Shown here: one piece after another, positions 44,587 to 55,363 of the stretch
How the letters are laid out: every line of letters begins with the position of its first letter
Numbering within the stretch: the first letter of the stretch is position 1
Origin: Chitinophaga silvatica
GTDB taxonomy: Bacteria > Bacteroidota > Bacteroidia > Chitinophagales > Chitinophagaceae
DNA: 64,000 nt
Assembly: GCF_003419895.1 (NCBI RefSeq)
Contig: NZ_QPMM01000007.1
Coordinates: forward strand, 476,469-540,468
Direction of reading: 5' to 3'
Notes under the pieces: generated by a model
The model's input: only the letters and a program-made list of their open reading frames with translations
Database searches by the model: none
Told to the model about the DNA's origin: nothing
Position numbers and translations under genes: made by a program

Positions 44587-47019
44587 ATGCCTAAAAGATT
44601 ATTCGCCGTTACTATAACGGTGTTGATACCTATTGCCTTATTTTGTCAGCAAACCAAACCGGTTGTTGACTACAATAAGTTGATTAATGTTAACCCTGCA
44701 CTTCAAAGTGCAATAATTGATTCTTTAAATGCCAGAAGTCATGTTACCGCTGTTAATTTCAGCCAGGTTCCCCATTCAATATTAAATGATACTGTTAAAA
44801 GACTTTTTTACCAGCATGTCGCGAATGTGTATGGTACTAAACAGTTACAACAATTAAACAGCAATTTCTCCTTGTTTCAGGGCAGATCCAGGGTCTCCGA
44901 ATATATGACAGGCCGACTCAGAGGTTTTTATGCTCTAAAGAATGAATCATCGGCCCTCGATATCATGAAGGCAGGAGCATATTCGAATAGCGTTAAACAA
45001 CTGTCTGCATCTGCTTTTTATGATAATAGTCCGGCAAGTATGCTGAAGGCAGGCTTTGGTATTAGGTTTGAAGACCAATTAGTAGTCGGAAATATTCCTG
45101 TTAATATCATCTACAACAGCCTCGAGGGAACTATTCCTGATACGCGTGGAATATTCGGGCAACAGCTTAAGAAATTCTCCTTTGATAAAGATGCATATCT
45201 GCAAAGGATGAATGGTTATGTAAATAAAGCATATGATCTTAAGAAGTATTTCTTACAGGATATAAATCTGGGTACAGCTGTAAAATCATTTGCAGATAAG
45301 CAATTGTCGGATTTACAGGATGAAATGGGAGCAATTACCAATAACCCTATTCAGGCCGAAGCTTTTAAAAATCTTATTAGCCCCGATCAGTTAATTTGGT
45401 TAGATAGCAGTCAGATTAGACAGGTATTATTAAATAATCATAGTCTGCAATTATCAGCTGCTGATCTTGAAAATAATATATCCGATAGTACCAACACTAC
45501 CGCTTTTGCAGCCAGGCAATATATGAGTCGGATTATGGCTCTTAAAGAAAGCATGGCTCAGGGTTTACAGGCAAAAGAAATGTTGGTGGCGCAGCATAAG
45601 ACAACCAATGAAATACAACATTCATTGAATGATCCATCAAGCCAGCAACGAAATATAAAGGAGCTCCTACCTTTAAATTGGTTACAAAAAATATTATTAC
45701 AGGCGAAGCATATTAATATAGGAAATATTGCTGCTGGTGGAAGTAAAGGAGGCGCAGAGAACCTTTTTATGTCTGGTGCCGAAGGTTCTTTCCTAAGCAA
45801 GAATAAATTTTTGCTGCTTGGATTAGGTAGCACCAGAATGGGTGGAGATCTGGTAAATCAGGGATTTACTTCATCTCTTGATCCGGGTGCCTATAGTATG
45901 CAATATTTACAAACCGGAAAGGGTGATATAAATGATTCTCATAGTCATGTCGCTATTGTAAATGCGAATACCCAAAACAAACAATTCAGACAGTTTGATG
46001 CATCTGCACTTAAACGCAATATTTTTGTCGGTGCTTTTTCTGAGCAGATCAACCTGGGAGAGTATGGAAATATTACTGCAGATATTTCTAAATCCAACAC
46101 AGAATTTAATAATGCCGCTGTTGGCAATAGTTATGCTTTATCTTCTAAAACAGCAGCTTTTACCTTCTTTAATGATTTCTGGGAAACATTGGCTGCCGGA
46201 CTTGATTACAACGGCGAAGTAAGCAAATTGGGGCTTACACAACGTGTATATTTCAATTATTCCGGACTGGCTTATAATAACCCTGCTTCCGGAAGTGGTA
46301 CCAGAGGAAGTATCAGATATGGACTAAATGTAAGAAGAACCTGGAATAAGAGAAAGATAATGGTGGGATTCAGAACAGACAGGCAGGACATGAAAACAAG
46401 TGCTACCTCGAATAACGGTTGGCATAACAGGCAATATACTTTTGATGCACGTTTGAAAGTAAAAAAGAACGTTTCTCTGACTGCCAGATTGGGCCAGTCA
46501 ACAATGAAGAATTCCTCTAAAGAAGGCACGCAGAATTCATTCCTGAACACACAAATAAATCTTGGATCTCAAGTCAGTGGGAAGTTATTCGATAAACTTC
46601 AAACCAATAATCTTGGAATGGGCCTGCAACAAATGGATTTGGGTATTGCAAAGAGCCTATTGCTCAACCTGAATATGAACCATAGTGTGGTCATAAATTC
46701 AAATGTATTATCATTTAGCCTATTCTATAATAAAGACCTGAAAAACCAGGCTGTTTATGGTAATTTATTTACTGCAGAAACAGGATGGAGTTATCCGCTC
46801 ACCGAGAAAATTTCATGCAATAGTGGGATTAATTATCTGGATAATGCCAACGTTGTTCGTCAGGTAGGTATTCGCCAAAGCATTAGTGCAACTGTATTAT
46901 CCCGTTTACAGGCAAGTTGGTATGTCGACTGCCGTAAACAACTTATGAATACTCCTCAGAATTATCTGTTTGGAAATTTCAACACACAACTTTCTTTAAA
47001 TTATCAGTTTAACAGATAG
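44587..47019 (+). CDS. Exported protein with helical N-half and outer-membrane-barrel-like C-half
   Basis: Not a recognised family. An 810-residue protein with a signal peptide (MPKRLFAVTITVLIPIALF, cleavage near CQQ), a mostly helical periplasmic-looking region (about residues 25-370, including a Gln/Ala/Lys-rich helix near 320-350), then from about residue 400 to the end alternating amphipathic beta strands rich in Gly, Asn, Ser and aromatic residues. It ends in a typical outer-membrane strand (TQLSLNYQFNR). This suggests a C-terminal outer membrane beta-barrel. The frame opens at a TTG at 44536, but the signal peptide begins at the ATG at 44587. First gene of the six-gene RHS operon, 3 bases before the next, so a role in exporting or anchoring the RHS proteins is a reasonable guess. 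Confidence 0.7.
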   Translation: MPKRLFAVTITVLIPIALFCQQTKPVVDYNKLINVNPALQSAIIDSLNARSHVTAVNFSQVPHSILNDTVKRLFYQHVANVYGTKQLQQLNSNFSLFQGRSRVSEYMTGRLRGFYALKNESSALDIMKAGAYSNSVKQLSASAFYDNSPASMLKAGFGIRFEDQLVVGNIPVNIIYNSLEGTIPDTRGIFGQQLKKFSFDKDAYLQRMNGYVNKAYDLKKYFLQDINLGTAVKSFADKQLSDLQDEMGAITNNPIQAEAFKNLISPDQLIWLDSSQIRQVLLNNHSLQLSAADLENNISDSTNTTAFAARQYMSRIMALKESMAQGLQAKEMLVAQHKTTNEIQHSLNDPSSQQRNIKELLPLNWLQKILLQAKHINIGNIAAGGSKGGAENLFMSGAEGSFLSKNKFLLLGLGSTRMGGDLVNQGFTSSLDPGAYSMQYLQTGKGDINDSHSHVAIVNANTQNKQFRQFDASALKRNIFVGAFSEQINLGEYGNITADISKSNTEFNNAAVGNSYALSSKTAAFTFFNDFWETLAAGLDYNGEVSKLGLTQRVYFNYSGLAYNNPASGSGTRGSIRYGLNVRRTWNKRKIMVGFRTDRQDMKTSATSNNGWHNRQYTFDARLKVKKNVSLTARLGQSTMKNSSKEGTQNSFLNTQINLGSQVSGKLFDKLQTNNLGMGLQQMDLGIAKSLLLNLNMNHSVVINSNVLSFSLFYNKDLKNQAVYGNLFTAETGWSYPLTEKISCNSGINYLDNANVVRQVGIRQSISATVLSRLQASWYVDCRKQLMNTPQNYLFGNFNTQLSLNYQFNR

Positions 47020-47022
47020 TAT

Positions 47023-48120
47023 ATGAATTGTATAAAATATTGGTTGCTCCCCGTTTTGCTATTTGTTAGCTCTTATGTTAGTGCACAGGTTTCGTTTGTA
47101 TTCTTACCAGAGGTTCAGGGAAGAACAGTTGACGGACTTTTTCAAACAAGATTAATAGCTCCTGCTACCCAAGCAGGCAGAGCAAAGTTGCAGGTTACTG
47201 TTACAGCAACAAGTGGACGAGTGGTGACTATTACCACACCAGCTTTTGATTTGCATGCCGGAACTAACATTTTACCCGGTGGATTAATCGGGAGTGCATC
47301 CATCAATTTTGGAAACACAAAGGTAGCAACAGTATGTCGTCAATCTGGTTATTTTCCGGAAGATGATTATGAATATTGTTTTGAATTAATAGGTGAGAGT
47401 AGCCATGCAGGAGAGATTCTCGGAACCCAATGTTACGATTACCACCTGCAACCTTTTTCTCCGCTGATCCTCACAAGTCCAATGGATCAGGATGAGATAT
47501 GTGATAAACGTCCTGCTCTTTACTGGCAGCCTTTATTGCCTTCTATTCCTGGTATGCAGTACAGACTTCTACTGACTGAGTTAAAGTCTGGTCAGGCTAA
47601 GCAGGAAGCCTTGCGTTATAATTTTCCAATTATCAATCAGCAGTTTATCAATCTGCCTATGCTTTTCTACCCACCTGCTATGAAAGAGCTGGAAGAAGGA
47701 CATCGTTATATCTGGCAGGTAACAGCATACAGAAATGAAATGATTTTAGCTACCAGTGAAATCTGGACTTTCCAGGTTCACTGTAATGATACTTTACCAA
47801 CCAGTAAAGCTGATGGATATAGAAATATAGATGATCTGATAAAGGGTAATTTCTATTTGGCGAAAGGAAGATTATTATTTGCGGTTAATAACTCCTATGC
47901 TTCAACTACACTTAATTATTCAATTATTTGTATAAGCAAACCAACACTTAAAATGAGGAAACTGCCAACAGTAAAGCTTAAACCAGGAAATAATCATATA
48001 AATATTGATCTGTCAGATAATAAGTCATTTGTTGACGGATATTATTATCAGCTTTCCCTTACAATGCCAGATGGAGATAAAAAACAATTACGATTCCTTT
48101 ATAAAAGTGATACAGAATGA
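47023..48120 (+). CDS. Exported Ig/fibronectin-like protein of the RHS operon
   Basis: Not a recognised family. A 365-residue protein with a signal peptide (MNCIKYWLLPVLLFVSSYV, cleavage near VSAQ). The N-terminal half has short beta strands (LPEVQGRTVDGLFQTRL, VTATSGRVVTITT). A central Fn3-like region follows with PALYWQPLLPSIPGMQYRL and HRYIWQVTAYRNEMILATSEIW, the pattern of Bacteroidota surface proteins that present repeated beta sandwiches. Cysteines at CRQSGYF, YCFEL, CYDY and ICDK could form disulfides. Its stop overlaps the next gene's ATG (ATGA), and it starts 3 bases after the barrel-like gene, so it is translationally coupled. Likely a periplasmic or surface accessory of the RHS proteins. 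Confidence 0.6.
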   Translation: MNCIKYWLLPVLLFVSSYVSAQVSFVFLPEVQGRTVDGLFQTRLIAPATQAGRAKLQVTVTATSGRVVTITTPAFDLHAGTNILPGGLIGSASINFGNTKVATVCRQSGYFPEDDYEYCFELIGESSHAGEILGTQCYDYHLQPFSPLILTSPMDQDEICDKRPALYWQPLLPSIPGMQYRLLLTELKSGQAKQEALRYNFPIINQQFINLPMLFYPPAMKELEEGHRYIWQVTAYRNEMILATSEIWTFQVHCNDTLPTSKADGYRNIDDLIKGNFYLAKGRLLFAVNNSYASTTLNYSIICISKPTLKMRKLPTVKLKPGNNHINIDLSDNKSFVDGYYYQLSLTMPDGDKKQLRFLYKSDTE

Positions 48121-48644
48121 GAGCAGTTTTAAATAGGTTGGTATGGATGATACCTGTTATTTTAATGGCTTGCCATGAAAATCGGAATGTTGCACTTAAA
48201 GAAGTCATGCAACAATCTGAAGCAGGTCTGTCGCAGGAAAAACATATAGGCAATAACGTAGTAAATATGACCTATTTGCCTACTTGTTGGGAGAAAGTGA
48301 ATGATAGAAATGCAGAAACTAATGATAAGGAAATGTGCTTCAAAGTAAATGTAACAAAGGTAAGTAAGGAGCAGATGAATCAACAGGCAGTAAGTTATGG
48401 TGTAGATACGCTGTTTCAGTTGATATTGAACAGAGATACACTGATACCAATTTCTGCAGAGCGGATTGCCAATGGAAGTTTGAATAGTGTTGAATACCTG
48501 GTAATATTTGAAAGGAGGCCATTAGCACCAGTACAACAAGCTGCTTTTATTTTCAAAGACTGGTTGTTTACATCAACACGCTTGTTATTCCCTTTAGATA
48601 AAAAATTTCTACAAAAATCTGATTCTTTAAGCTGTGGGCTATGA
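48117..48644 (+). CDS. Small predicted lipoprotein of the RHS operon
   Basis: Not a recognised family. A 175-residue protein whose signal sequence ends in a lipobox (ILMAC, Cys19 followed by HEN), so it is probably a lipoprotein. The mature part is hydrophilic, with a cysteine pair (TCWEK, MCFKV) and no identifiable domain. Both junctions are ATGA overlaps: its ATG overlaps the stop of the Ig-like gene and its stop overlaps the ATG of the 2236-residue protein. This strict coupling suggests fixed stoichiometry with its neighbours, for instance as a chaperone-like or assembly lipoprotein. Function is unknown. Confidence 0.65.
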   Translation: MRAVLNRLVWMIPVILMACHENRNVALKEVMQQSEAGLSQEKHIGNNVVNMTYLPTCWEKVNDRNAETNDKEMCFKVNVTKVSKEQMNQQAVSYGVDTLFQLILNRDTLIPISAERIANGSLNSVEYLVIFERRPLAPVQQAAFIFKDWLFTSTRLLFPLDKKFLQKSDSLSCGL

Positions 48645-51600
48645 TTATAAAAAGTAATAAAGTCAGGAAGACGTTAGCCATTTTCTTTCTATCGTTGTTA
48701 ACTACAGAAACGCTTTTGCCAATGCGTGCATGGGCGCTAACGTCTGGTCCTTCTCAACCAGAGCATAAACAATTCGAACCCTATAGTACATCTGAAATGG
48801 TAGATGTATCCAGTGGGGCTTTTAAGTATAATATCCCATTACTGGATGTTGATGGATATCCGTTAAACCTGAATTATGCTTCAGGAGTAGGAATGGATGA
48901 TGAGGCCAGTTGGGTAGGGCTAGGATGGAATCTGAATGTTGGAGCCATAAACAGACAATTGAGAGGGATACCGGATGATTTTTGTGGTGATCCGGTAACT
49001 ACAAAATATGAAACGGCTACAAGATATACCTATGGAGGTAATGTACTTGTCAGAGGTGAGGTGGCAGGTGGTGATCTGGTAAAACTGAAAGGATCTATTA
49101 CCCTGGGGGTGTTTAGTGATAGTTATAATGGTATGGGAGCCGAATTTGGTGCCAACGCCGGATTATCTATATCTCTTGCCAATGATGGCATGTTAACTGG
49201 CGGATTGAAAGCAGGAGTAAGTTCAAATACCAGTAGTGGGGTTGATGTAACTGCCGGTTTATCATTGGATCAGTATTTAACAGGAAAAATGTTTGATCTG
49301 GAGCTGGCATCTAATCTCAGTTACAACACAAGGTCTGGATTCCAGCAACTGACATTAGGAGGATCATTTGGAGCAAAACAATCACGAGTTGAAGCAGGTG
49401 TTACATACAATTACAATACCCCACCGTTTTATCCTAAGATTGGATTTGGTAGCAAAGTAAGCAGCCAGTCTTATTCTCTGTCTTTAGGTCTGACCGGTGC
49501 CATTATTTTTGCTGGTGGAGCTGTTACAGGTTATTTTTCAAAACAATCGCCTCTTTATACCTGGTATAATAACAGGGCTTATGGTTATTTGTATGCCGAC
49601 CTCGGTACAAATGATAAAACAGCGGTAATGGATTTTATGCGGGAGAAGGAAAACCCCGTTATTCCAAACTTACCAAATCTGGCTGTTCCGGTTTCCACAC
49701 CTGATCTTTTTTCCTATACAAACCAAATGGCCAGCGGACAATTCAGATTACAAAGAGGAAATACAGGGGTAGTGTTTGATACTCAGTCAGAGGATCAATC
49801 CGATAATTTTTCGGTAGGTGCAGACTATGGTACTGGTTTGTATTTCCATGGAGGTGTTCAGATCTATGATCAGACCACATCCGGAAAAACAAATAAATGG
49901 AAGAAAGACAATAATTTTTTATCAATATCCGATTATAAGTCAGATCCTGCACAAAAATTGGAGGAACAGGCTTATTTTAAGCTGATGGGAGAGCAGACGG
50001 CTGAAGATGCTGATTATGTGAATAGTATTCAGGGAGAAAAGCCAATAGCTGTGGAATTGGAAAATAGAAAATCGCTTGCCAAATTCCGTGATAAAGCAGG
50101 TAATCTTTACTCTCCTTTAAAGACTTTTAAGAAAACAGGCCGTCAAATTAGGAATACTACTGTAAGTTACCTGACAGCAGGAGAAGCATATATAGCGAAC
50201 CGTAACAAGTTGATTGCTTCTTATAAGTTCGTAGATTCTACCTTGTCTAATACTACCTCCTGTGGCCCTGTTGTTGATGTTTATAATACCAGCATTGGTG
50301 GGGTACGAAGAATAAATCATATCTCCGAAATCACGGTTACCCAACCTGATGGTAAGAGAGCTGTTTATGGCTTGCCCGTATATAATCTTGGGCAGGAAGA
50401 ATATACCTTTAACGCCGATCCTTCAAAAGTCGCTGCTGCAAAAGCAGAGAACCTCTTAGCTTTTGATACAGATACAGATCCAACAGACATTAAACATAAT
50501 TTTGGTAAAACTAAATATTATCAGCGTCAGCAACAGTCGGCTTACGCTACTTCCTATTTGCTTACGGCAATTTTAAGCCCGGATTATGTGGATGTTACCG
50601 GTGATGGGATTACTGATGATGATTTAGGTACTGCTATTAAGTTTAACTATTCAAAAGTTGACCGTGCTTACGGATGGAGAACGCCGGTAGAACAAGGAAA
50701 AGCATTTTTTAACAGAGGCTTAAATGCAGATACTGATGATGATAAAGGAATGTTGACCTATGGTCAGAAAGAGCTATGGTATCTGAATTCTATCGAAACA
50801 AAAACTAAAATTGCTTATTTCATTTTAGGAGATAGACTGGATGCAAATGGCGTTTCTGATGTTAAAGGAACCCTGAATACAAGTGTCAAACAAAAATGCC
50901 TAAATCAAATCCGCCTTTATTCCAAGACGGATCTGCAAACCCCTATTAAAACTGTAAACTTCAAATATAATTATAACCTTTGTCCGGGAACTCCTAATAG
51001 TACTGCCACCACAAAGGGTAAATTAACTCTTGAAACCCTATACTTTACCTATGGTTCCTCCACAAAAGGGAGATTGCATCCATATAAGTTCAATTACGAA
51101 TACAATGCCTCCTACGCTCACCTATCTACTGATCGTTGGGGCACCTATAAGCCTACCACCGATAAGAATAATTTCTGGTTTAAGAATATGAATAATGATG
51201 AATATCCTTATACCATTCAGGATACAACGTATGCCAACAAAAGTGCCAGAACATGGAATCTGAATAAGATTACCCTGCCTACCGGAGGTACAATAGGCGT
51301 TGATTATGAATCGGGGGATTATGCTTATGTGCAGGATCGTAAGGCTATGCAAATGGTGGAGATTAAGGACATTGTCAAAGATAGTTTGGGGGCTTCAGGG
51401 AATTTGCTGGAAGCTAAAGGGATAAAAGTTACCTCCCCCGGGCCATTGAGAGGTGCGAATGATGCTCAGATACTACAGAATTTCGTGGATGATTATTTGA
51501 ATGGACGAAATGATTTTTATGTGAAAATGAATGTCAATGTAACTGATAATACTAAGAACAGTACCGACGATAGTTACTTTGATAATGTTATTTGTTATGC

Positions 51601-54600
51601 TGAGATTACTAAAGTCAGAGATAATAAAGATGGCACCTACAATTTAATGTTGAAAGACATATCGGAGGGAAATGTAACGGCAAATCCTATTATCATGGCG
51701 GCCTGGCAGAAAATGAGATTGGAATATCCAAAATATGCATATCCGGGGTATGAAGACAGGATCCAAAATGAAACTGGTATTGAAAGAGCTATTACTGCTC
51801 TTGTACATGCCATTGGTAACCTGGCTGAAATAGGAAGAAATTTTAATGAAAGAGCCAGGAACAAGAAGTTTGCAACAGTTGTAAATCTGAAGAAATCATA
51901 CGCCCGTCTTGTAAAAGCAGATGGAATTAAACTTGGAGGCTCAACCAGGGTTAAACGTATTTTGATGAGAGATCAATGGAATGCATTGAGTGGTGGAACA
52001 GCAGCATCGGCGGTTTATGGACAGGAATATGAGTACAGAACAACTGAAGGAAATAAAACTATCAGTAGTGGAGTAGCAGCATATGAACCTGGAATTGGCG
52101 GAGATGAGAATCCGATGCATCTACCTGTTCAATATAGCCAGGTTTCAAAAGGTACATTAACGAATTTCTTTTATCTGGAAGAACCGTTTGGTGAATCTTT
52201 ATTTCCAGCTCCACAGATTATATACAGCAAGGTAATTGTCAGGGATATTGATGCCACAGGTAAGGCAGATCCTACACGAAGTACGGGTTGGATACAAAGT
52301 GAGTTTTATACAGCAAAAGATTACCCGGTAATTATTGATATACAAGGCCCTCCAATTCGGAAACAAAATGGGCCTACCGGGTGGGCCAACTTTACAGGAG
52401 CTAATCAGGTATATGAACTGGCAATGTCACAGGGCTATGCCATCTGGCTTAATGATATGCATGGCAAGCCAAAAGCAGAGAGGGTATTTAATCAAAGTGG
52501 TTCTGAAATTTCCTCTACCGTAACCTACTATAAGTCCGACCAGTTGGACGCCGATAAGTATAAATTAAATAATACTGTTGCAACCATAGATGCAACCGGC
52601 ACTATTAATCAGGCTGAAGTGATAGGGCGGGAAATAGAGGTAGTGGCAGATATGAGGGAACAGGAAACTCGAAGTGAAGGTAAAACCATTGCTTTGGGAG
52701 TAGATGTATTTCCACTCGCTTTCTGGGTTGTAGCTCTTCCTCACTTTCCAAGAAGGGATAACAATAGTTATAAACTATTCAGATCAGCTTCAGTTCTTAA
52801 AACCATTCAGCAGGTTGGGATTGTAGAAAAAGTAGTAAAGACTATTAATGGCTCAACTGTAAGTGCAAATAATCTGGTATTCGATAGAATAACCGGCCAG
52901 CCTGTAGTTACCAGTACGCAGAATGAATACAACGACCTGGTGTACTCAGTGAGCTTGCCTGCCTGGTGGAAGTATAATAAAATGTCTGGTGCCTTTAAGA
53001 ATATCAACACTATGTTGTTGTCTCTTACTACAGATGCCAATGGAGTTGTAACTTCAAATGCAAATATATTAACAGGTGGTGACGAATTAATTGAATTTTC
53101 GGGAAATTTGAGAAGATTATGGATAATTAATTCTCCAACACCTACAGATCAGGTAAATCGTATTCGATTAATTGATGATGCCGGAAATGTTCAGAAAAGT
53201 TTTACTGGTAATCTTAAAATTGTAAGATCAGGCTACCGAAACCAACTGGGAGCAAATGCAGAATCTATTGTTACACTTAAGAATCCGATAGCAGGTAATA
53301 AGCTGGCGGTACTAACAAATACTGATGCTTCATCCTATAAAGTATTAGATGCAAAAGCTTACCTCTATGAAGAGGAGTGGGGCCCGCGTATTTGTAATTT
53401 ATGTCCTCCAGGCTATACAATTAGTGCAGACGGCACTAAATGTGAGGCTTACCCAATAGTAAATCTGAATGATACCCTTAATGTGGTGCTGGCGCCTAAC
53501 TATTTTAGATATGGTGAATCCGGAGGGAAAATTAAGAAGTCTGATAATTCAACAGTCATTACTAACATAAATGCATGGGGTGGACAATGCCCTGATGAGA
53601 GTGGGTCTTATTTTACCTATAATTATGATAAAAAGAAAAATGCAATTCCATCAGGAGGTATTCAATCAGTAAACAGGTTTAAACTCAGTTATCCTTGTGG
53701 AAGATTAAATGATGCAGGAATTACATTAAAACGTACTGATTCAGGGTTTGTGAACCAATGGATGGGAGTTGAAACCTGTTTTAATGTTGATAATGCTGGT
53801 ACCTATTCTTATGGTTATGGTGTTGACGATTTGGCCAGGATTTATATTGATAATACGCTGATAGTAAATACTCCTGATTTAGGGAATGAGATAGATAATG
53901 GAGATTATCACAAATTCTGGAATATTTTTCCAATTACTTTAACTAAAGGATCGCATAAAGTAAGAATCGAATTTTATAACAAGTCGAAAAGTAATGGAGA
54001 TAACACGCATAACTATTCTGCTGTTGCGTTTGAAATTTATAATGCCACAAGTGATCAGTTAGCTACTTATACCAATACCAGTCTTCTGAATACTATTTTT
54101 ACGACTAAGGATTTAGCATATACCACTTTATATAAATCTAATAAGATAGGGGCCTACATTCTCGATAATAACGTCAGAAGAATTAACAAATATAATTGTA
54201 TCAATGGCCAACCTGCTGATGTTTGTTCGACCGGTCCCTGCGATGTAAAAACTCCGGGTGAAATAGTAAATCCATACATTTTCGGGGCCCTGGGTAACTG
54301 GAGAGTTTCTGAGGAGAAAGTATATGAAGTAAACAGAGTAGACCAGCAGATCTTTGCCAATAAAGGCCAGGGTTTAAACCTTAAAAACAGCGGATATCTC
54401 CAATCGTTTAAACCGTATTGGTATTACGATGCCAATAGTGTTAAATGGGCTTCTATTGCAGGCGGCGATAAATGGGTAACCAGCCGTTATGTTACATTAT
54501 ATGACAGATACGGACAGGAACTGGAAAATAAGGATGCTCTTAACCGATATAGTGGAGCTCTGTTCGGATTTAAAGGAAATGTAACTGCTGCAGTTGCCGG

Positions 54601-55351
54601 CAACTCTATGAATCGTGAGATATACTTTGATGGATTTGAAGATTATAATTTTAAAAAGAATTGTGGAACACAGGAATGCAAAGTTGATAGTTTTAACGTT
54701 GGGTTTGCACTCGGAACCAATCTGGCATCTTCCCTCACTTCAACGGATGCACATACTGGTAAGTATTCAATTAAGCTCAATCAGGAAATTCAATTAAAGT
54801 CATTTGCTCATACCGTCTTACAGCAACCAGGTGATGGTAATTACCTGAATAAAGATGTATTGGGGCAATATGTCACTAAGCCGGGAAAAGGAATTTACCA
54901 ACAAGGATTTGCACCAATACCTAATAAGAAATATATAGTTTCTATGTGGGTGAAAGATGGTAGTAAAGGTAAAACACTTCCTAATGTTACTTTGTATGTA
55001 AATAATGTAGCGCAAACATTCACCTTTAAGGCTATCGTTGAAGGCTGGAAGCAAATAGAAACTATCGTTGATATGGCTACTATTAGCGGTGCTTCCAATG
55101 GCTTAACCTTTAGAATACAAGGAACAAATGCACTGGCAGACGATATAAGAATATTCCCGTATGATGCCACAATGAAATCCTATTCTTATGATGAAAGTAC
55201 ATTACGACTGATGGCGGAATTGGATGAAAACAATTTTGCAACATTCTATGAATACGATGATGAAGGAATCTTAATCCGTGTGAAGAAAGAAACCGACAGA
55301 GGTATCGTAACATTAAAGGAAACTCGTTCTGTACTATATAAATCAAACTAA
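48641..55351 (+). CDS. Giant SpvB/RHS-like secreted protein
   Basis: A 2236-residue exported protein with a signal peptide (about residues 1-32, ending near RAWA). An N-terminal SpvB/RHS-type module follows (DVSSGAFKYNIPLLDVDGYP, WVGLGWNLNVGAINRQLRG). Residues about 140-300 are Gly/Ser/Thr-rich amphipathic strands. Then come a DVTGDGITDDD calcium-like motif (about 650), a cysteine-rich CNLCPPGYT segment (about 1585-1605), a PA14-like domain (about 1705-1810) with the VDDLARIYIDN motif, a carbohydrate-binding-like domain (about 1990-2175), and a YD-like terminus (STLRLMAELDENNFATFYEYDDEG). It ends without a toxin domain. It overlaps the lipoprotein gene by 4 bases and is 12 bases from the next gene. 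Probably the structural partner of the downstream RHS toxin protein. Confidence 0.82.
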   Translation: MIIKSNKVRKTLAIFFLSLLTTETLLPMRAWALTSGPSQPEHKQFEPYSTSEMVDVSSGAFKYNIPLLDVDGYPLNLNYASGVGMDDEASWVGLGWNLNVGAINRQLRGIPDDFCGDPVTTKYETATRYTYGGNVLVRGEVAGGDLVKLKGSITLGVFSDSYNGMGAEFGANAGLSISLANDGMLTGGLKAGVSSNTSSGVDVTAGLSLDQYLTGKMFDLELASNLSYNTRSGFQQLTLGGSFGAKQSRVEAGVTYNYNTPPFYPKIGFGSKVSSQSYSLSLGLTGAIIFAGGAVTGYFSKQSPLYTWYNNRAYGYLYADLGTNDKTAVMDFMREKENPVIPNLPNLAVPVSTPDLFSYTNQMASGQFRLQRGNTGVVFDTQSEDQSDNFSVGADYGTGLYFHGGVQIYDQTTSGKTNKWKKDNNFLSISDYKSDPAQKLEEQAYFKLMGEQTAEDADYVNSIQGEKPIAVELENRKSLAKFRDKAGNLYSPLKTFKKTGRQIRNTTVSYLTAGEAYIANRNKLIASYKFVDSTLSNTTSCGPVVDVYNTSIGGVRRINHISEITVTQPDGKRAVYGLPVYNLGQEEYTFNADPSKVAAAKAENLLAFDTDTDPTDIKHNFGKTKYYQRQQQSAYATSYLLTAILSPDYVDVTGDGITDDDLGTAIKFNYSKVDRAYGWRTPVEQGKAFFNRGLNADTDDDKGMLTYGQKELWYLNSIETKTKIAYFILGDRLDANGVSDVKGTLNTSVKQKCLNQIRLYSKTDLQTPIKTVNFKYNYNLCPGTPNSTATTKGKLTLETLYFTYGSSTKGRLHPYKFNYEYNASYAHLSTDRWGTYKPTTDKNNFWFKNMNNDEYPYTIQDTTYANKSARTWNLNKITLPTGGTIGVDYESGDYAYVQDRKAMQMVEIKDIVKDSLGASGNLLEAKGIKVTSPGPLRGANDAQILQNFVDDYLNGRNDFYVKMNVNVTDNTKNSTDDSYFDNVICYAEITKVRDNKDGTYNLMLKDISEGNVTANPIIMAAWQKMRLEYPKYAYPGYEDRIQNETGIERAITALVHAIGNLAEIGRNFNERARNKKFATVVNLKKSYARLVKADGIKLGGSTRVKRILMRDQWNALSGGTAASAVYGQEYEYRTTEGNKTISSGVAAYEPGIGGDENPMHLPVQYSQVSKGTLTNFFYLEEPFGESLFPAPQIIYSKVIVRDIDATGKADPTRSTGWIQSEFYTAKDYPVIIDIQGPPIRKQNGPTGWANFTGANQVYELAMSQGYAIWLNDMHGKPKAERVFNQSGSEISSTVTYYKSDQLDADKYKLNNTVATIDATGTINQAEVIGREIEVVADMREQETRSEGKTIALGVDVFPLAFWVVALPHFPRRDNNSYKLFRSASVLKTIQQVGIVEKVVKTINGSTVSANNLVFDRITGQPVVTSTQNEYNDLVYSVSLPAWWKYNKMSGAFKNINTMLLSLTTDANGVVTSNANILTGGDELIEFSGNLRRLWIINSPTPTDQVNRIRLIDDAGNVQKSFTGNLKIVRSGYRNQLGANAESIVTLKNPIAGNKLAVLTNTDASSYKVLDAKAYLYEEEWGPRICNLCPPGYTISADGTKCEAYPIVNLNDTLNVVLAPNYFRYGESGGKIKKSDNSTVITNINAWGGQCPDESGSYFTYNYDKKKNAIPSGGIQSVNRFKLSYPCGRLNDAGITLKRTDSGFVNQWMGVETCFNVDNAGTYSYGYGVDDLARIYIDNTLIVNTPDLGNEIDNGDYHKFWNIFPITLTKGSHKVRIEFYNKSKSNGDNTHNYSAVAFEIYNATSDQLATYTNTSLLNTIFTTKDLAYTTLYKSNKIGAYILDNNVRRINKYNCINGQPADVCSTGPCDVKTPGEIVNPYIFGALGNWRVSEEKVYEVNRVDQQIFANKGQGLNLKNSGYLQSFKPYWYYDANSVKWASIAGGDKWVTSRYVTLYDRYGQELENKDALNRYSGALFGFKGNVTAAVAGNSMNREIYFDGFEDYNFKKNCGTQECKVDSFNVGFALGTNLASSLTSTDAHTGKYSIKLNQEIQLKSFAHTVLQQPGDGNYLNKDVLGQYVTKPGKGIYQQGFAPIPNKKYIVSMWVKDGSKGKTLPNVTLYVNNVAQTFTFKAIVEGWKQIETIVDMATISGASNGLTFRIQGTNALADDIRIFPYDATMKSYSYDESTLRLMAELDENNFATFYEYDDEGILIRVKKETDRGIVTLKETRSVLYKSN

Positions 55352-55363
55352 AAATCCCTGACC

